A stretch of 30,426 nt of DNA, from contig CALCYA010000003.1 of the NCBI GenBank assembly GCA_937906165.1, positions 1-30,426 on the forward strand, given 5' to 3'. Positions 23,970 to 30,426 of this stretch are shown piece after piece. The position numbers were made by a program, and so were the translations under genes. This stretch comes from an uncultured Bacteroidales bacterium (GTDB lineage: Bacteria > Bacteroidota > Bacteroidia > Bacteroidales > Bacteroidaceae). Each line of letters opens with the position of its first letter. Positions within the stretch are counted from its first letter, which is position 1. The notes beneath the pieces were generated by a model. It made no database searches. It saw only the letters and a program-made list of their open reading frames with translations, and was not told the DNA's origin.

Positions 23970-24318
23970 CGGCGGCCTCCTTTCTCACAGACATGAGACG
24001 GCAAAGATGCCGTACTATGCCATCGGTAAAAATCCTCACACGCAGACTGTACACCATAAAGGCGACCACAAGCAATAAAATACCCGCAATAACCATTGCT
24101 ATTACAAAACCTACAAGCTGTGACAGTGCAGCAACGGCTGCGACAAGGATGAACAGGAATGCCGTAAAAAGAATCAGAAAAAGCAGCAACGAAGCAAAAG
24201 CATTGCCCATCATCACGGACAACTCCTCAATAACGTCCATCTTCACCCCATCGACTCTTCTTTTAAGGTACTCCTGTGCATCCTTCGACAGATTGTCAAA
24301 ATCGTCAATCACGCCCAT
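23959..24318 (-). CDS. DUF1469/YqjE-like (phage holin superfamily) membrane protein
   Basis: This 119-residue protein has an N-terminal amphipathic helix (LSKDAQEYLKRRVDGVKMDVIEELS) followed by two long hydrophobic segments (about residues 40-66 and 69-92), the usual layout for DUF1469/YqjE proteins, which are also labelled phage-holin-like although they are chromosomal. The function is unknown, often linked to stress and membrane homeostasis. The preceding YtxH-like gene ends 8 bases before its start; the 68-aa gene overlaps its end by 11 bases. The neighbours match no phage module. Confidence 0.75.
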   Translation of the reverse strand: MGVIDDFDNLSKDAQEYLKRRVDGVKMDVIEELSVMMGNAFASLLLFLILFTAFLFILVAAVAALSQLVGFVIAMVIAGILLLVVAFMVYSLRVRIFTDGIVRHLCRLMSVRKEAADGE

Positions 24319-24326
24319 ATAAACAG

Positions 24327-24536
24327 TTATTCAGCGACCTCCTCGCGTTTGCAATAGCCTTCATGGCACACTGTTGCCTGCTCGGCGAACTGTCGTTTCA
24401 CATCGGCAAGTTTCTCCTTGACATCGCGACGGAAATCCTCACCTCTCTTGGGAGCGAACATCAGCGCAACTGCTCCGCCCACTACTCCACCTACCACAAG
24501 CCCACCTGCAAAGGCAATCATACTACACACTTTCAT
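24327..24536 (-). CDS. YtxH-domain small membrane protein
   Basis: This 69-residue protein has a glycine-rich hydrophobic helix (about residues 6-26: AFAGGLVVGGVVGGAVALMFAPK) followed by a charged helix with GEDFRRDVKEKLADVKRQFAE, the classic YtxH arrangement around the APKxGxxxR signature. The open frame is longer upstream, but ATG at 24536 (MKVCS...) places the helix correctly. YtxH proteins are general-stress proteins of unknown mechanism. It is the first gene of the three-gene minus-strand operon. The cysteine at the end (CHEGYCKREE) is a local feature with no known meaning. Confidence 0.8.
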   Translation of the reverse strand: MKVCSMIAFAGGLVVGGVVGGAVALMFAPKRGEDFRRDVKEKLADVKRQFAEQATVCHEGYCKREEVAE

Positions 24537-24642
24537 AAACACACATTTTGAGGTTAAACAATAAACCGGAATGCCGCCGTGCACCGATGGAGGAAATGAG
24601 AAGAGACGAGACTCCCATTTTGGAAAATTAAGAGATACTTTC

Positions 24643-24673
24643 TTGCTGATTCCTATCAAAAGCACTACCTTTG
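24643..24673 (+). promoter_or_regulatory. Promoter of the DUF3298-rsmG-MBL operon
   Basis: TTG (24643-24645), a 20-base gap and TACCTTTG (24666-24673) match the Bacteroidota promoter. The predicted start of transcription is about 20-25 bases before the ATG at 24703. Confidence 0.6.
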
Positions 24674-24702
24674 GTTCCGGTCATTATATAAACAACTGAA
24701 CC

Positions 24703-25536
24703 ATGAAAAAGTACGGAACATTCATACTGTCATTAATGATTTTTACACTTTATTCCTGCAACAACAGCACAACATCCACAGGTACAGGCAAAGAGAACAA
24801 AGCAGAGGCTGCCATTGAACAGCCTAACGACACTGCTTTCTTTGCAAATGACACAATACTGCTCGACAGCTATGTCCCCAACTCTCCAAAACTGACAGCC
24901 AACATTGCATTGCAGAACATTGTATTGAACAATAATGCTGCTACGGAAAAGGCTGTAGCCGAGATATCATACATTCTCACAGGCGAGGAGGGCAAGAGCA
25001 TCGCCGAGGCCGGAAACAGATACATTGACAAGCTCAAGGCCGATTATATGGAGCTGCGCCCGGAGTATATCAACATAAGGGAAAGCAACGACATGCCACA
25101 TTGGCTAAACCAGGAGTTCATGGTGAGCAGCGAATGCAGCAATGGCTACAAAGGCTTTGTGAACTACACCATCAATTTCTTTGAATACACAGGTGGAGCA
25201 CATCCCAACAGCTACTGCACCACCCTCACCTTTGACCCCAATGACGGCCACGAGGTCACTATCGGCGAGATAATGAAAGAGGGCTACGAAGAACCGCTCA
25301 TTGAGCTTATAACCCAATCGATCATCCGTTTCCTGAATGTGGAAGATGTTGCGGAACTTGACGAGGTTATCTTTGACCACAAGGAACTCTACATCTCGAA
25401 GAATGTTGTCATGGGAAAGGATAACCTGACATTCATATACAACAAATATGACATAGCCCCGTATGCTGTGGGCGAAATCATTGCAGAAATACCATACGAA
25501 AAGTTACAAGACATACTTAAACAAGAATACAGATAA
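24703..25536 (+). CDS. DUF4163/DUF3298 lipoprotein
   Basis: This 277-residue protein has a lipoprotein signal with C19 in TLYSC and a low-complexity Ser/Thr/Gly linker. The DUF4163-like part ends in YTGGAHPNSY (residues 162-171), and the C-terminal DUF3298 domain ends with YDIAPYAVGEIIAEIPYEKL. The same domain pair occurs in RsiV-type lysozyme-binding proteins, but there is no anti-sigma part here, so a lysozyme or cell-wall role is only a possibility. It has its own promoter, and its stop codon overlaps the rsmG start by one base (TAATG). Confidence 0.85.
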   Translation: MKKYGTFILSLMIFTLYSCNNSTTSTGTGKENKAEAAIEQPNDTAFFANDTILLDSYVPNSPKLTANIALQNIVLNNNAATEKAVAEISYILTGEEGKSIAEAGNRYIDKLKADYMELRPEYINIRESNDMPHWLNQEFMVSSECSNGYKGFVNYTINFFEYTGGAHPNSYCTTLTFDPNDGHEVTIGEIMKEGYEEPLIELITQSIIRFLNVEDVAELDEVIFDHKELYISKNVVMGKDNLTFIYNKYDIAPYAVGEIIAEIPYEKLQDILKQEYR

Positions 25537-26156
25537 TGGAGAACATACTTAAATACTTCCCCGACATCACTCCCAGGCAGAAAGAGCAGTTCGCTGCCCT
25601 TTACGACCTTTACTATGACTGGAATAGCAAGATAAACGTGATTTCACGCAAGGACATCGGGAACCTTTATCTTCACCATGTGCTGCACTCGCTGGCCATA
25701 GCAAAATATATAACCTTCAAGCCAGGTACCACAATCATGGACATGGGCTGCGGAGGCGGTTTCCCGGGCATTCCGCTTGCGATAATGTTCCCCGAAGTGC
25801 AGTTCCACCTTGTGGACAGCATCGGCAAGAAGGTGCGTGTCGCCGCAGAGATAGCCAATGCCATCGGGCTCACCAACGTGCGCACCAGCCACAGCCGTGC
25901 CGAGGAGATAAAGGAGAAATACTCATTTGTAGTGAGCCGTGCCGTTATGCAGCTCCCCGACCTTGTAAAGATATGCCGCAAGAACATATCAAAGGAGCAG
26001 AACAACGCGCTGCCTAACGGTATCATCTGCCTCAAGGGCGGAGATATGACAGCTGAGACAGCACCTTTCAAGAACTGCCGCGAGATTGTCGATGTGAGCG
26101 ACTACTTCCAGGAGGAGTTTTTCAAGGACAAGAAGGTTGTATACGTACAGGTGTAA
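25536..26156 (+). CDS. rsmG: 16S rRNA (guanine-N7)-methyltransferase RsmG
   Basis: This 206-residue enzyme uses S-adenosylmethionine to methylate G527 (E. coli numbering) of 16S rRNA; loss gives low-level streptomycin resistance. The SAM-binding motif is MDMGCGGGFPGIPLA (about residues 68-82), and NVISRKD and HHVLHSLA in the N-terminal part are family hallmarks. The length is normal. Translation is coupled to the upstream lipoprotein through TAATG; the hydrolase gene starts 10 bases after its stop codon. Confidence 0.96.
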   Translation: MENILKYFPDITPRQKEQFAALYDLYYDWNSKINVISRKDIGNLYLHHVLHSLAIAKYITFKPGTTIMDMGCGGGFPGIPLAIMFPEVQFHLVDSIGKKVRVAAEIANAIGLTNVRTSHSRAEEIKEKYSFVVSRAVMQLPDLVKICRKNISKEQNNALPNGIICLKGGDMTAETAPFKNCREIVDVSDYFQEEFFKDKKVVYVQV

Positions 26157-26166
26157 AGGAATAGAA

Positions 26167-26805
26167 ATGGAACTGAAGATATTTGTTGTAAACCCCATAC
26201 AGGTAAACTGCTACCTTCTGTGGGACGAGACCAAGGAGACTGTACTCATTGACTGCGGTGCACTGTTCCCCGGCGAGCGCGAGGAGATAAAGGAGTTCAT
26301 CAACACCAACGGGCTCACATTGAAGCACTACCTGAACACCCACCTGCACTTTGACCACATCTTCGGCAATGCCTTCGTCAAGGAGACATTTGGAATTGGC
26401 ACAGAGGCCAATGATGCCGACTGGCCCTGGGCCGAGAACATCCGGGAGCGTGTGGCAAGGTTCGGCCTGCGTTACGAGGAGAAGATACCGGCCATTGAGC
26501 GCGTGCTCAACGACGGCGACGAAATATTGTTCGGCAACAGCCGCATTGTGGCGATAGCTGTTCCGGGGCACTCGCCCGGCAGCCTTGCCTATCACCTGCC
26601 ACAGGAAAAGATGCTGTTCAGCGGCGATGCGCTTTTCAAAGGCAGCATAGGCCGTACCGATTTCCCCGACAGCAACCATAGACAGCTTATTATGGCAATC
26701 CGCGAGAAGCTTCTCACCTTGCCCGAAGAGACTGTTGTCTACCCTGGCCACGACAGGAAGACGACAATAGGGTTCGAAAAGGCATACAATATATACTTAG
26801 GATAA
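26167..26805 (+). CDS. Metallo-beta-lactamase-fold hydrolase, glyoxalase II-like
   Basis: This 213-residue hydrolase has the complete metal site: HxHxDH at residues 59-64 (HLHFDH), H135 in PGHSPGS, D154 in FSGDALF and H195 in YPGHD. The spacing is that of glyoxalase II-like thioester hydrolases (hydroxyacylglutathione hydrolase family), but the short length lacks the C-terminal helical domain of true GloB, so the substrate is unknown. The open frame begins earlier in rsmG; the ATG at 26167, with AAAGGA upstream, is the natural start. It is the third gene of the operon. Confidence 0.9.
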   Translation: MELKIFVVNPIQVNCYLLWDETKETVLIDCGALFPGEREEIKEFINTNGLTLKHYLNTHLHFDHIFGNAFVKETFGIGTEANDADWPWAENIRERVARFGLRYEEKIPAIERVLNDGDEILFGNSRIVAIAVPGHSPGSLAYHLPQEKMLFSGDALFKGSIGRTDFPDSNHRQLIMAIREKLLTLPEETVVYPGHDRKTTIGFEKAYNIYLG

Positions 26806-26810
26806 TGCAA

Positions 26811-26859
26811 AAATGATGGCAGAACTTTCTGTTTTCACCTACCGGCACTCCCATCATTT
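26811..26859. terminator. Possible terminator between convergent operons
   Basis: AAATGATGG (26811-26819) and CCATCATTT (26851-26859) pair perfectly over a 31-base interior. On the minus strand a short T-run follows. It lies between the stops of the MBL hydrolase (26805) and the FGE-domain gene (26940). The long loop makes it weak. Confidence 0.35.
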
Positions 26860-26939
26860 GGCACCATAGCCATACATATTTACCCTAAAAGGGATTAGTA
26901 AATGGTCTGTTTAATGTAGAAATCCATCCGACTTTAAGC

Positions 26940-28211
26940 CTAAGGAAGACACACAACACGGAAGCCGATGCCGAAATTACGGCTAGAAGGAGTGCAGCTG
27001 CCGCGATAAGAGACGCGGCAAAAGTCCGAGGAATCGTGCCAGGCACCACCACGAAGCAATCTATATTCTCCCGACGAAGGTCCTGTCGGGTTCGTTTGTT
27101 CTGATGAACTGCATGAACTGCTATACCAGTCACTGCACCATTCCCACACATTTCCGCTCATATCATAGAGCCCCAATTCATTAGGACGCAGTTCACCTAC
27201 AGGATGTGTAGAAAAATTGCTGTTTTCAATGTACCAAGCTACAGCATCGACTGCATAGCTACCACTGTATTTGTTGCCACGTGATTTGTTTCCGCCACGT
27301 GCTGCATACTCCCATTGTGCTTCAGTGGGCAGCAGATATGTCTTTCCTGTCAATCGGCTCAATTCACGGCAAAATGCCATGGCATCTTTCCAACTCACAT
27401 AATACATTGGGTAAGTATCGCCTACTCCTGTAGTTCCAGAACCTGGATCCAAATTATATACACTAGTTCCCATTACAGCTTTCCACTGCGCTTGTGTAAT
27501 TTCACACTGCGACATATAAAAACCATCGAGATGCACAGTGTGAATTAGATATTCGTCATCGGCTGCACCATCTTGCTCCGCCGTTGCACCCATAGTAAAT
27601 GTACCGCCTTCTACATATATCATATTCATATTCAAATTCAGCACAATCTCTGTGTAGTTTCCTGTTTCGTTCTTATAAGAAGAGTCGGATGCTGAACCCG
27701 AATACCCCGATTGAGCGGAATGGGACGATGAGCCGCCTATAAGAAGTCGGCGTGCCAATGTGCGGCATGCCTCTGATATTTGGTTGGCATCAGTTTTTGT
27801 CTCCACACTTGCGGTCTGTGCGATCTTTGTTGTTTCGACATCAATTATACGCGATGCAAGTATTAGGTTTTGTTTCTCCATATCCATATAAGCAACCTCG
27901 GAAATAAGAATATAATCGACGCCGTACATCTCGCCCATACGTTTAATTTGTTCGTCGCTAACGTTTCCCGAGCGCTGGAAATCATGTTCACCGAATATTT
28001 CTGACAAGTTAATTCTGTCATAGGCCTCGTAATCGGGCATCTCTGTAATTGCAAAGGTAATTTTACTGCGCACTGATATCTCAACTCCGAGTGGAACATC
28101 TCCGGCAGCATCAACAGTCTCAAGGATAGCAACCTTTTTCACTTCCTGCGAATATGCTGTCACAGAGATTAACAGGAAAACGAATAGCTGAATAATGTTT
28201 CTAGATCTCAT
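26940..28211 (-). CDS. Exported CsgG/LpoB-like domain fused to degenerate FGE domain
   Basis: This 423-residue protein has a signal peptide (about 1-21, TAYSQ). Residues about 24-160 look like a CsgG/LpoB/FlgO-type domain: VKKVAILETVD, then a regulated strand pattern, GEMYGVDYILISEVAYMD and LASRIIDVETTKI. A Ser-rich linker (160-180) leads to an FGE/SUMF1-type domain (about 197-423): MIYVEGGTFTMG, LPTEAQWEYAARGG, GNVWEWCSDWY and LLRGGAWHD. At the active site, the first catalytic cysteine of formylglycine-generating enzymes is replaced by D393, while the second (C398) is kept, so classical sulfatase activation is unlikely; binding is more likely, as in GldJ/GldK. I chose ATG 28211, 10 bases after the upstream stop; the longer frame opens only at a TTG. 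It is the last gene of a three-gene operon. Confidence 0.85.
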   Translation of the reverse strand: MRSRNIIQLFVFLLISVTAYSQEVKKVAILETVDAAGDVPLGVEISVRSKITFAITEMPDYEAYDRINLSEIFGEHDFQRSGNVSDEQIKRMGEMYGVDYILISEVAYMDMEKQNLILASRIIDVETTKIAQTASVETKTDANQISEACRTLARRLLIGGSSSHSAQSGYSGSASDSSYKNETGNYTEIVLNLNMNMIYVEGGTFTMGATAEQDGAADDEYLIHTVHLDGFYMSQCEITQAQWKAVMGTSVYNLDPGSGTTGVGDTYPMYYVSWKDAMAFCRELSRLTGKTYLLPTEAQWEYAARGGNKSRGNKYSGSYAVDAVAWYIENSNFSTHPVGELRPNELGLYDMSGNVWEWCSDWYSSSCSSSEQTNPTGPSSGEYRLLRGGAWHDSSDFCRVSYRGSCTPSSRNFGIGFRVVCLP

Positions 28212-28221
28212 AATCAAGTTA

Positions 28222-29253
28222 TTATAGTTCAATGTTGTTTATTATAGCGTTTGAAATCTCTTTAAAAATTTTACGGAAAGCATCGTTGGCAGCCAAATTG
28301 AAATTACGCGTAGAACTTCCTTTGACACTAACCTCGTTTGTGTATATATTTTGCGATGTAGAGCATTTCTGAATGTCTATTGCTGCATCAACATAAGAAA
28401 AGTAAGTCTCGCTATTGCCATATTTCGATTTTGTATGCTCGCGTGCAGATGCGTTTATCTCTATAATGTAATCGGCTGTTGAGCGGTCGGATGTAAAGCT
28501 GCAGCCACGTTTCGAGAGTTCACCTTTTACATCATTGGCAAGTGTAGTATATGAAGAGCCGAAAACATCAGCATTGCATTTTATGTAAATGGCCGTCGAA
28601 TGCTTCATATCTGCATACATCTGCTTCACCCTGTTGGCTACAGCATAGCATTTGCTCTCTAAAGAAGAATAATTTTCAGAACTATCGAAGAATGTCAATG
28701 CAAAGAAAGCATCATCGGCCTGTTCAAACAGGGGAAGTACCTTTTCAAGTTCCTCTCGCGCCCTGCTTTTAAAACCGGAACTTATATAAGAACTGGCAAT
28801 ATCCAAGGCTGCCTCACCTTTTGAAATGATATGTTCTATCTCATTCTTGTATGAACGTATCGCCAAAGACTTGTCGACAAAAGCAATGGCATACCCACGG
28901 TGTTCCGAGGGATAATAAACGCTCTCAACTTTGACAAATTTAAGGTTTACGTTTGTAGAGAAAACCGTTTTGGCATTATAGATACTATGTGCGTCGCTGT
29001 CGGCAACAAGATGTGATGATGATGCATAGTCGTTGACTTTTACCTCAAGCATACGGGCAAGATTCAAACGGGCAGCATCGGCAAGTGTTTTCTTGAACTC
29101 TACATCAGACATCCCGTCGTAATTGTACCCTGTTTCTATTTTGCTATAATAACGTTCACTCTTGTACACATTCCACGCCTTGGGCGCATCCTGAGCCATT
29201 GATACTGTTACCAATGACATTATAGCCATGAGAAAAAAGAGACGCTTCATCAT
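28222..29253 (-). CDS. Exported protein, LPP20-like N-terminus and TolB/CsgG-like C-terminus
   Basis: This 343-residue protein has a signal peptide (about 1-20, SMAQ). Residues about 50-130 have the LPP20 pattern: a helix rich in Ala (KKTLADAARLNLARML), then strands with VESVYYPSEHRGYAIAFVDKSLA. A helical stretch (135-215) is followed by a C-terminal domain (about 218-343) with ADYIIEINASARE and a paired-strand end, resembling TolB-N/CsgG-type folds such as those in flagellar FlgT. The domain order is like FlgT, but identity is by pattern only. Its ATG directly follows the TAA of the upstream gene, so translation is coupled. The second M may be the true start. Confidence 0.7.
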   Translation of the reverse strand: MMKRLFFLMAIMSLVTVSMAQDAPKAWNVYKSERYYSKIETGYNYDGMSDVEFKKTLADAARLNLARMLEVKVNDYASSSHLVADSDAHSIYNAKTVFSTNVNLKFVKVESVYYPSEHRGYAIAFVDKSLAIRSYKNEIEHIISKGEAALDIASSYISSGFKSRAREELEKVLPLFEQADDAFFALTFFDSSENYSSLESKCYAVANRVKQMYADMKHSTAIYIKCNADVFGSSYTTLANDVKGELSKRGCSFTSDRSTADYIIEINASAREHTKSKYGNSETYFSYVDAAIDIQKCSTSQNIYTNEVSVKGSSTRNFNLAANDAFRKIFKEISNAIINNIEL

Positions 29254-29910
29254 TTAGAAATTATTGACCTGAAGAATGTTTACAACCTCAATATTTATAT
29301 TATTGAAGATATTAATCTCTGTTGGAGTCAGATTTGCCGGTTTATGTTTCTTCGCATCTTCAAGCATCTTTGTATATCTGTCGCCACGCATTGCCACTTT
29401 TGCAGTAACATTGTAGACACCTGTATTCCTGTCATATTCGACAACTGTATCACCAAAAGGCTCGCAACCTCTTATGACGCTTTGGCTAACCTGTGACCAA
29501 TAGGATGCAACCACACTATTCATTCTCTCATTGCAAACCTCTGCATATTTTTCACTTGCGTCATACACTGCATTTATAACGGTACGTGAAATGGCAGAGA
29601 AGGCCTCACGTTGTGCAATTTCTATAGCCATCTGCTTGTTATTCACTTGAGCCGAGCCTGAGAACCATACATAGGGCATTTCTACTATTTTTGTACCGTC
29701 ATTACTAAGAGTTCTAACCATTTCAATACCTGTGGTTCTGATGGATTGCGTACGGACACAATCACCTTCAAGATTACGTGTGTTATAAACCTGAGCCGAC
29801 GCCGAGGATATAAAAATTATTAACGAGAAAAAGAAAACGCTAAGACGCTTATTAGAAAAAAGGGATTTGTTGCCTTTGCACAGGCTTACGTTGTGTTGTG
29901 TTGTTTTCAT
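29254..29910 (-). CDS. Exported LPP20-like protein
   Basis: This 218-residue protein has a signal peptide with an unusually long polar N-region (1-21), then FFFSLIIFISSASAQ. The mature part (about 80-185) follows the LPP20/FlgP pattern: VWFSGSAQVNNKQMAIEIAQREAFSAI, a long helix, then EYDRNTGVYNVTAKVAM. There is no lipobox cysteine, so it would be soluble or barrel-associated rather than a lipoprotein. The open frame extends 41 codons upstream to 30033, but that part would come before the signal peptide, so ATG 29910 is preferred. It is the first gene of the operon, whose next ATG touches its stop codon. Confidence 0.72.
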   Translation of the reverse strand: MKTTQHNVSLCKGNKSLFSNKRLSVFFFSLIIFISSASAQVYNTRNLEGDCVRTQSIRTTGIEMVRTLSNDGTKIVEMPYVWFSGSAQVNNKQMAIEIAQREAFSAISRTVINAVYDASEKYAEVCNERMNSVVASYWSQVSQSVIRGCEPFGDTVVEYDRNTGVYNVTAKVAMRGDRYTKMLEDAKKHKPANLTPTEINIFNNINIEVVNILQVNNF

Positions 29911-30158
29911 GGTAGTATTTTTATAGGTAAAATATTGCCCTTGTCGCACTACCCACACAATAACAAAAAGAATGCGTGAGTATGTCATACGAACTAAAGG
30001 TATTGCCACACCCACACCACATATAAACACCACCCACGCATAGCGTAGGCGTTCCGTGCTTATTGTCCTTGTGATGTTAGAAATTGGCAGTTTCTTAGTT
30101 CAAGTTCAATAGCAAAAAACGCTATAATAATAAAAAAAATGCACATAATGATGCACAG
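29911..30158 (-). other. Long leader upstream of the LPP20-like operon
   Basis: About 240 bases separate the predicted promoter (30159-30189) from the start codon. The only open frame is the in-frame upstream extension from 30033, which looks hydrophobic but does not read as a convincing N-terminus. No known riboswitch or T-box element was recognised. The sequence around 30030-30060 contains a short self-complementary GCATAGCGTAGGC element. Confidence 0.4.
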
Positions 30159-30189
30159 CAAATTTAAGCCTTTATGGAATAAACACAAA
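30159..30189 (-). promoter_or_regulatory. Promoter of the LPP20/CsgG-like operon
   Basis: On the minus strand TTTG (30186-30189), exactly 19 bases and TAAATTTG (30159-30166) form a textbook Bacteroidota promoter. It is the best match upstream of the three-gene operon, though it implies a leader of about 240 bases. Confidence 0.6.
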
Positions 30190-30273
30190 GCATTTCATAC
30201 TTCTTTTTACTTTATGTGTCAAAATGCACATAACACGACTGCACAAATCGCAGCTGTAACTGTAACATTTATA

Positions 30274-30311
30274 AAAACGGCAAATCCGAGCGAGCTCAGA
30301 TTTGCCGTTTT
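30274..30311. terminator. Terminator, 13-bp perfect stem
   Basis: AAAACGGCAAATC (30274-30286) pairs perfectly with GATTTGCCGTTTT (30299-30311) over a 12-base loop; T-runs follow on both strands. It lies 47 bases after the stop of the partial minus-strand gene at the window edge, which it probably ends. Confidence 0.8.
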
Positions 30312-30358
30312 ATAGTCTTTTCCTCAGGAAATGTTTTATCGCTGCATTGCAAACAATT

Positions 30359-30426
30359 TTATCGTTTAAGTTTCATACTTGCCTTGATAAGGTATACAAT
30401 GAGCAACAGATAAGCCACTATAGCCA
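30359..30426 (-). CDS. C-terminal end of a membrane protein (partial)
   Basis: The last 21 codons and the TAA of a minus-strand gene are visible. They encode a hydrophobic segment, AIVAYLLLIVYLIKAS, followed by the basic tail MKLKR, a typical cytoplasmic end of a membrane protein. The frame continues out of the window, so the family cannot be given. The terminator at 30274-30311 sits at the right distance downstream, which supports the call. Confidence 0.5.
   Translation of the reverse strand, partial: AIVAYLLLIVYLIKASMKLKR

Noticed and set aside
23959..24318. Phage holin as sign of a prophage
   Set aside because: The DUF1469-like protein is only named holin-like by superfamily; neighbours are a YtxH protein and rmuC, with no phage structural, integrase or lysis genes.
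26940..28211. Active sulfatase-maturing enzyme
   Set aside because: The first catalytic cysteine is replaced by Asp and no sulfatase gene is in the window.
26940..29910. True flagellar or curli gene cluster
   Set aside because: No flagellin, hook, motor, curlin or other CsgB/E/F-type genes are present; only domain-level similarity is seen.
1..30426. tRNA or rRNA genes
   Set aside because: No stretch with the conserved tRNA T-arm and CCA pattern or rRNA core sequences was recognised in the intergenic gaps; a tRNAscan-SE run would settle it.

Overview
The window looks like chromosomal DNA from a member of the order Bacteroidales (phylum Bacteroidota). Three things point there. Several genes are preceded by the Bacteroidota promoter pattern TTTG or TTG, about 19-20 bases, then TAnnTTTG. 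The family mix is typical: a BspA-like leucine-rich-repeat protein, PorT-like barrel, pyrBI, GH20 lipoprotein, DUF3298 lipoprotein and signal peptides ending just before Gln. The glycine hydroxymethyltransferase and branching enzyme closely resemble, from memory, Bacteroides/Prevotella-type sequences. No rRNA, tRNA, CRISPR array, insertion sequence or phage gene was seen.

Layout. 1-501 holds no convincing gene but carries a MITE-like 151-bp inverted-repeat element. 502-6870 is all minus strand: an MFS transporter, then a probable four-gene operon (MORN protein, YhcH-family protein, eukaryote-type glycogen branching enzyme, membrane protein of unknown function) with its own promoter and terminator. 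6954-11418 is a minus-strand cluster for the cell envelope: penicillin-binding protein 1A, kdsB, and an M16 peptidase homologue without the metal site. From a divergent promoter, pyrB-pyrI-flavin reductase-PorT-like barrel run on the plus strand to 14384 and end at a 20-bp perfect bidirectional hairpin shared with the convergent glyA. 15905-19872 holds an exported beta-hexosaminidase and a BspA-like LRR protein.

19873-21594 is a repeat-rich stretch with three composite repeat blocks and a 54-bp tandem array. An iron-sulfur-flavoprotein-like reductase lies inside it, and it is flanked on the right by an unusual lipoprotein nitroreductase. rmuC and a small stress/membrane operon (YtxH-like, DUF1469-like, 68-aa protein) follow on the minus strand, then a plus-strand unit of DUF3298 lipoprotein, rsmG and a metallo-beta-lactamase-fold hydrolase.

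The right end (26940-29910, minus strand) is the most unusual part: three contiguous exported proteins, namely an LPP20-like protein, an LPP20-like protein with a C-terminal TolB/CsgG-like region, and a CsgG/LpoB-like domain fused to a formylglycine-generating-enzyme (FGE) domain that lacks one of the two catalytic cysteines. They are read from a strong-looking promoter with an approximately 240-base leader. The architecture recalls the FlgP/FlgT/FlgO proteins of flagellar outer-membrane rings, but no flagellar gene is present. The window ends with the last 21 codons of a membrane protein gene and its terminator.
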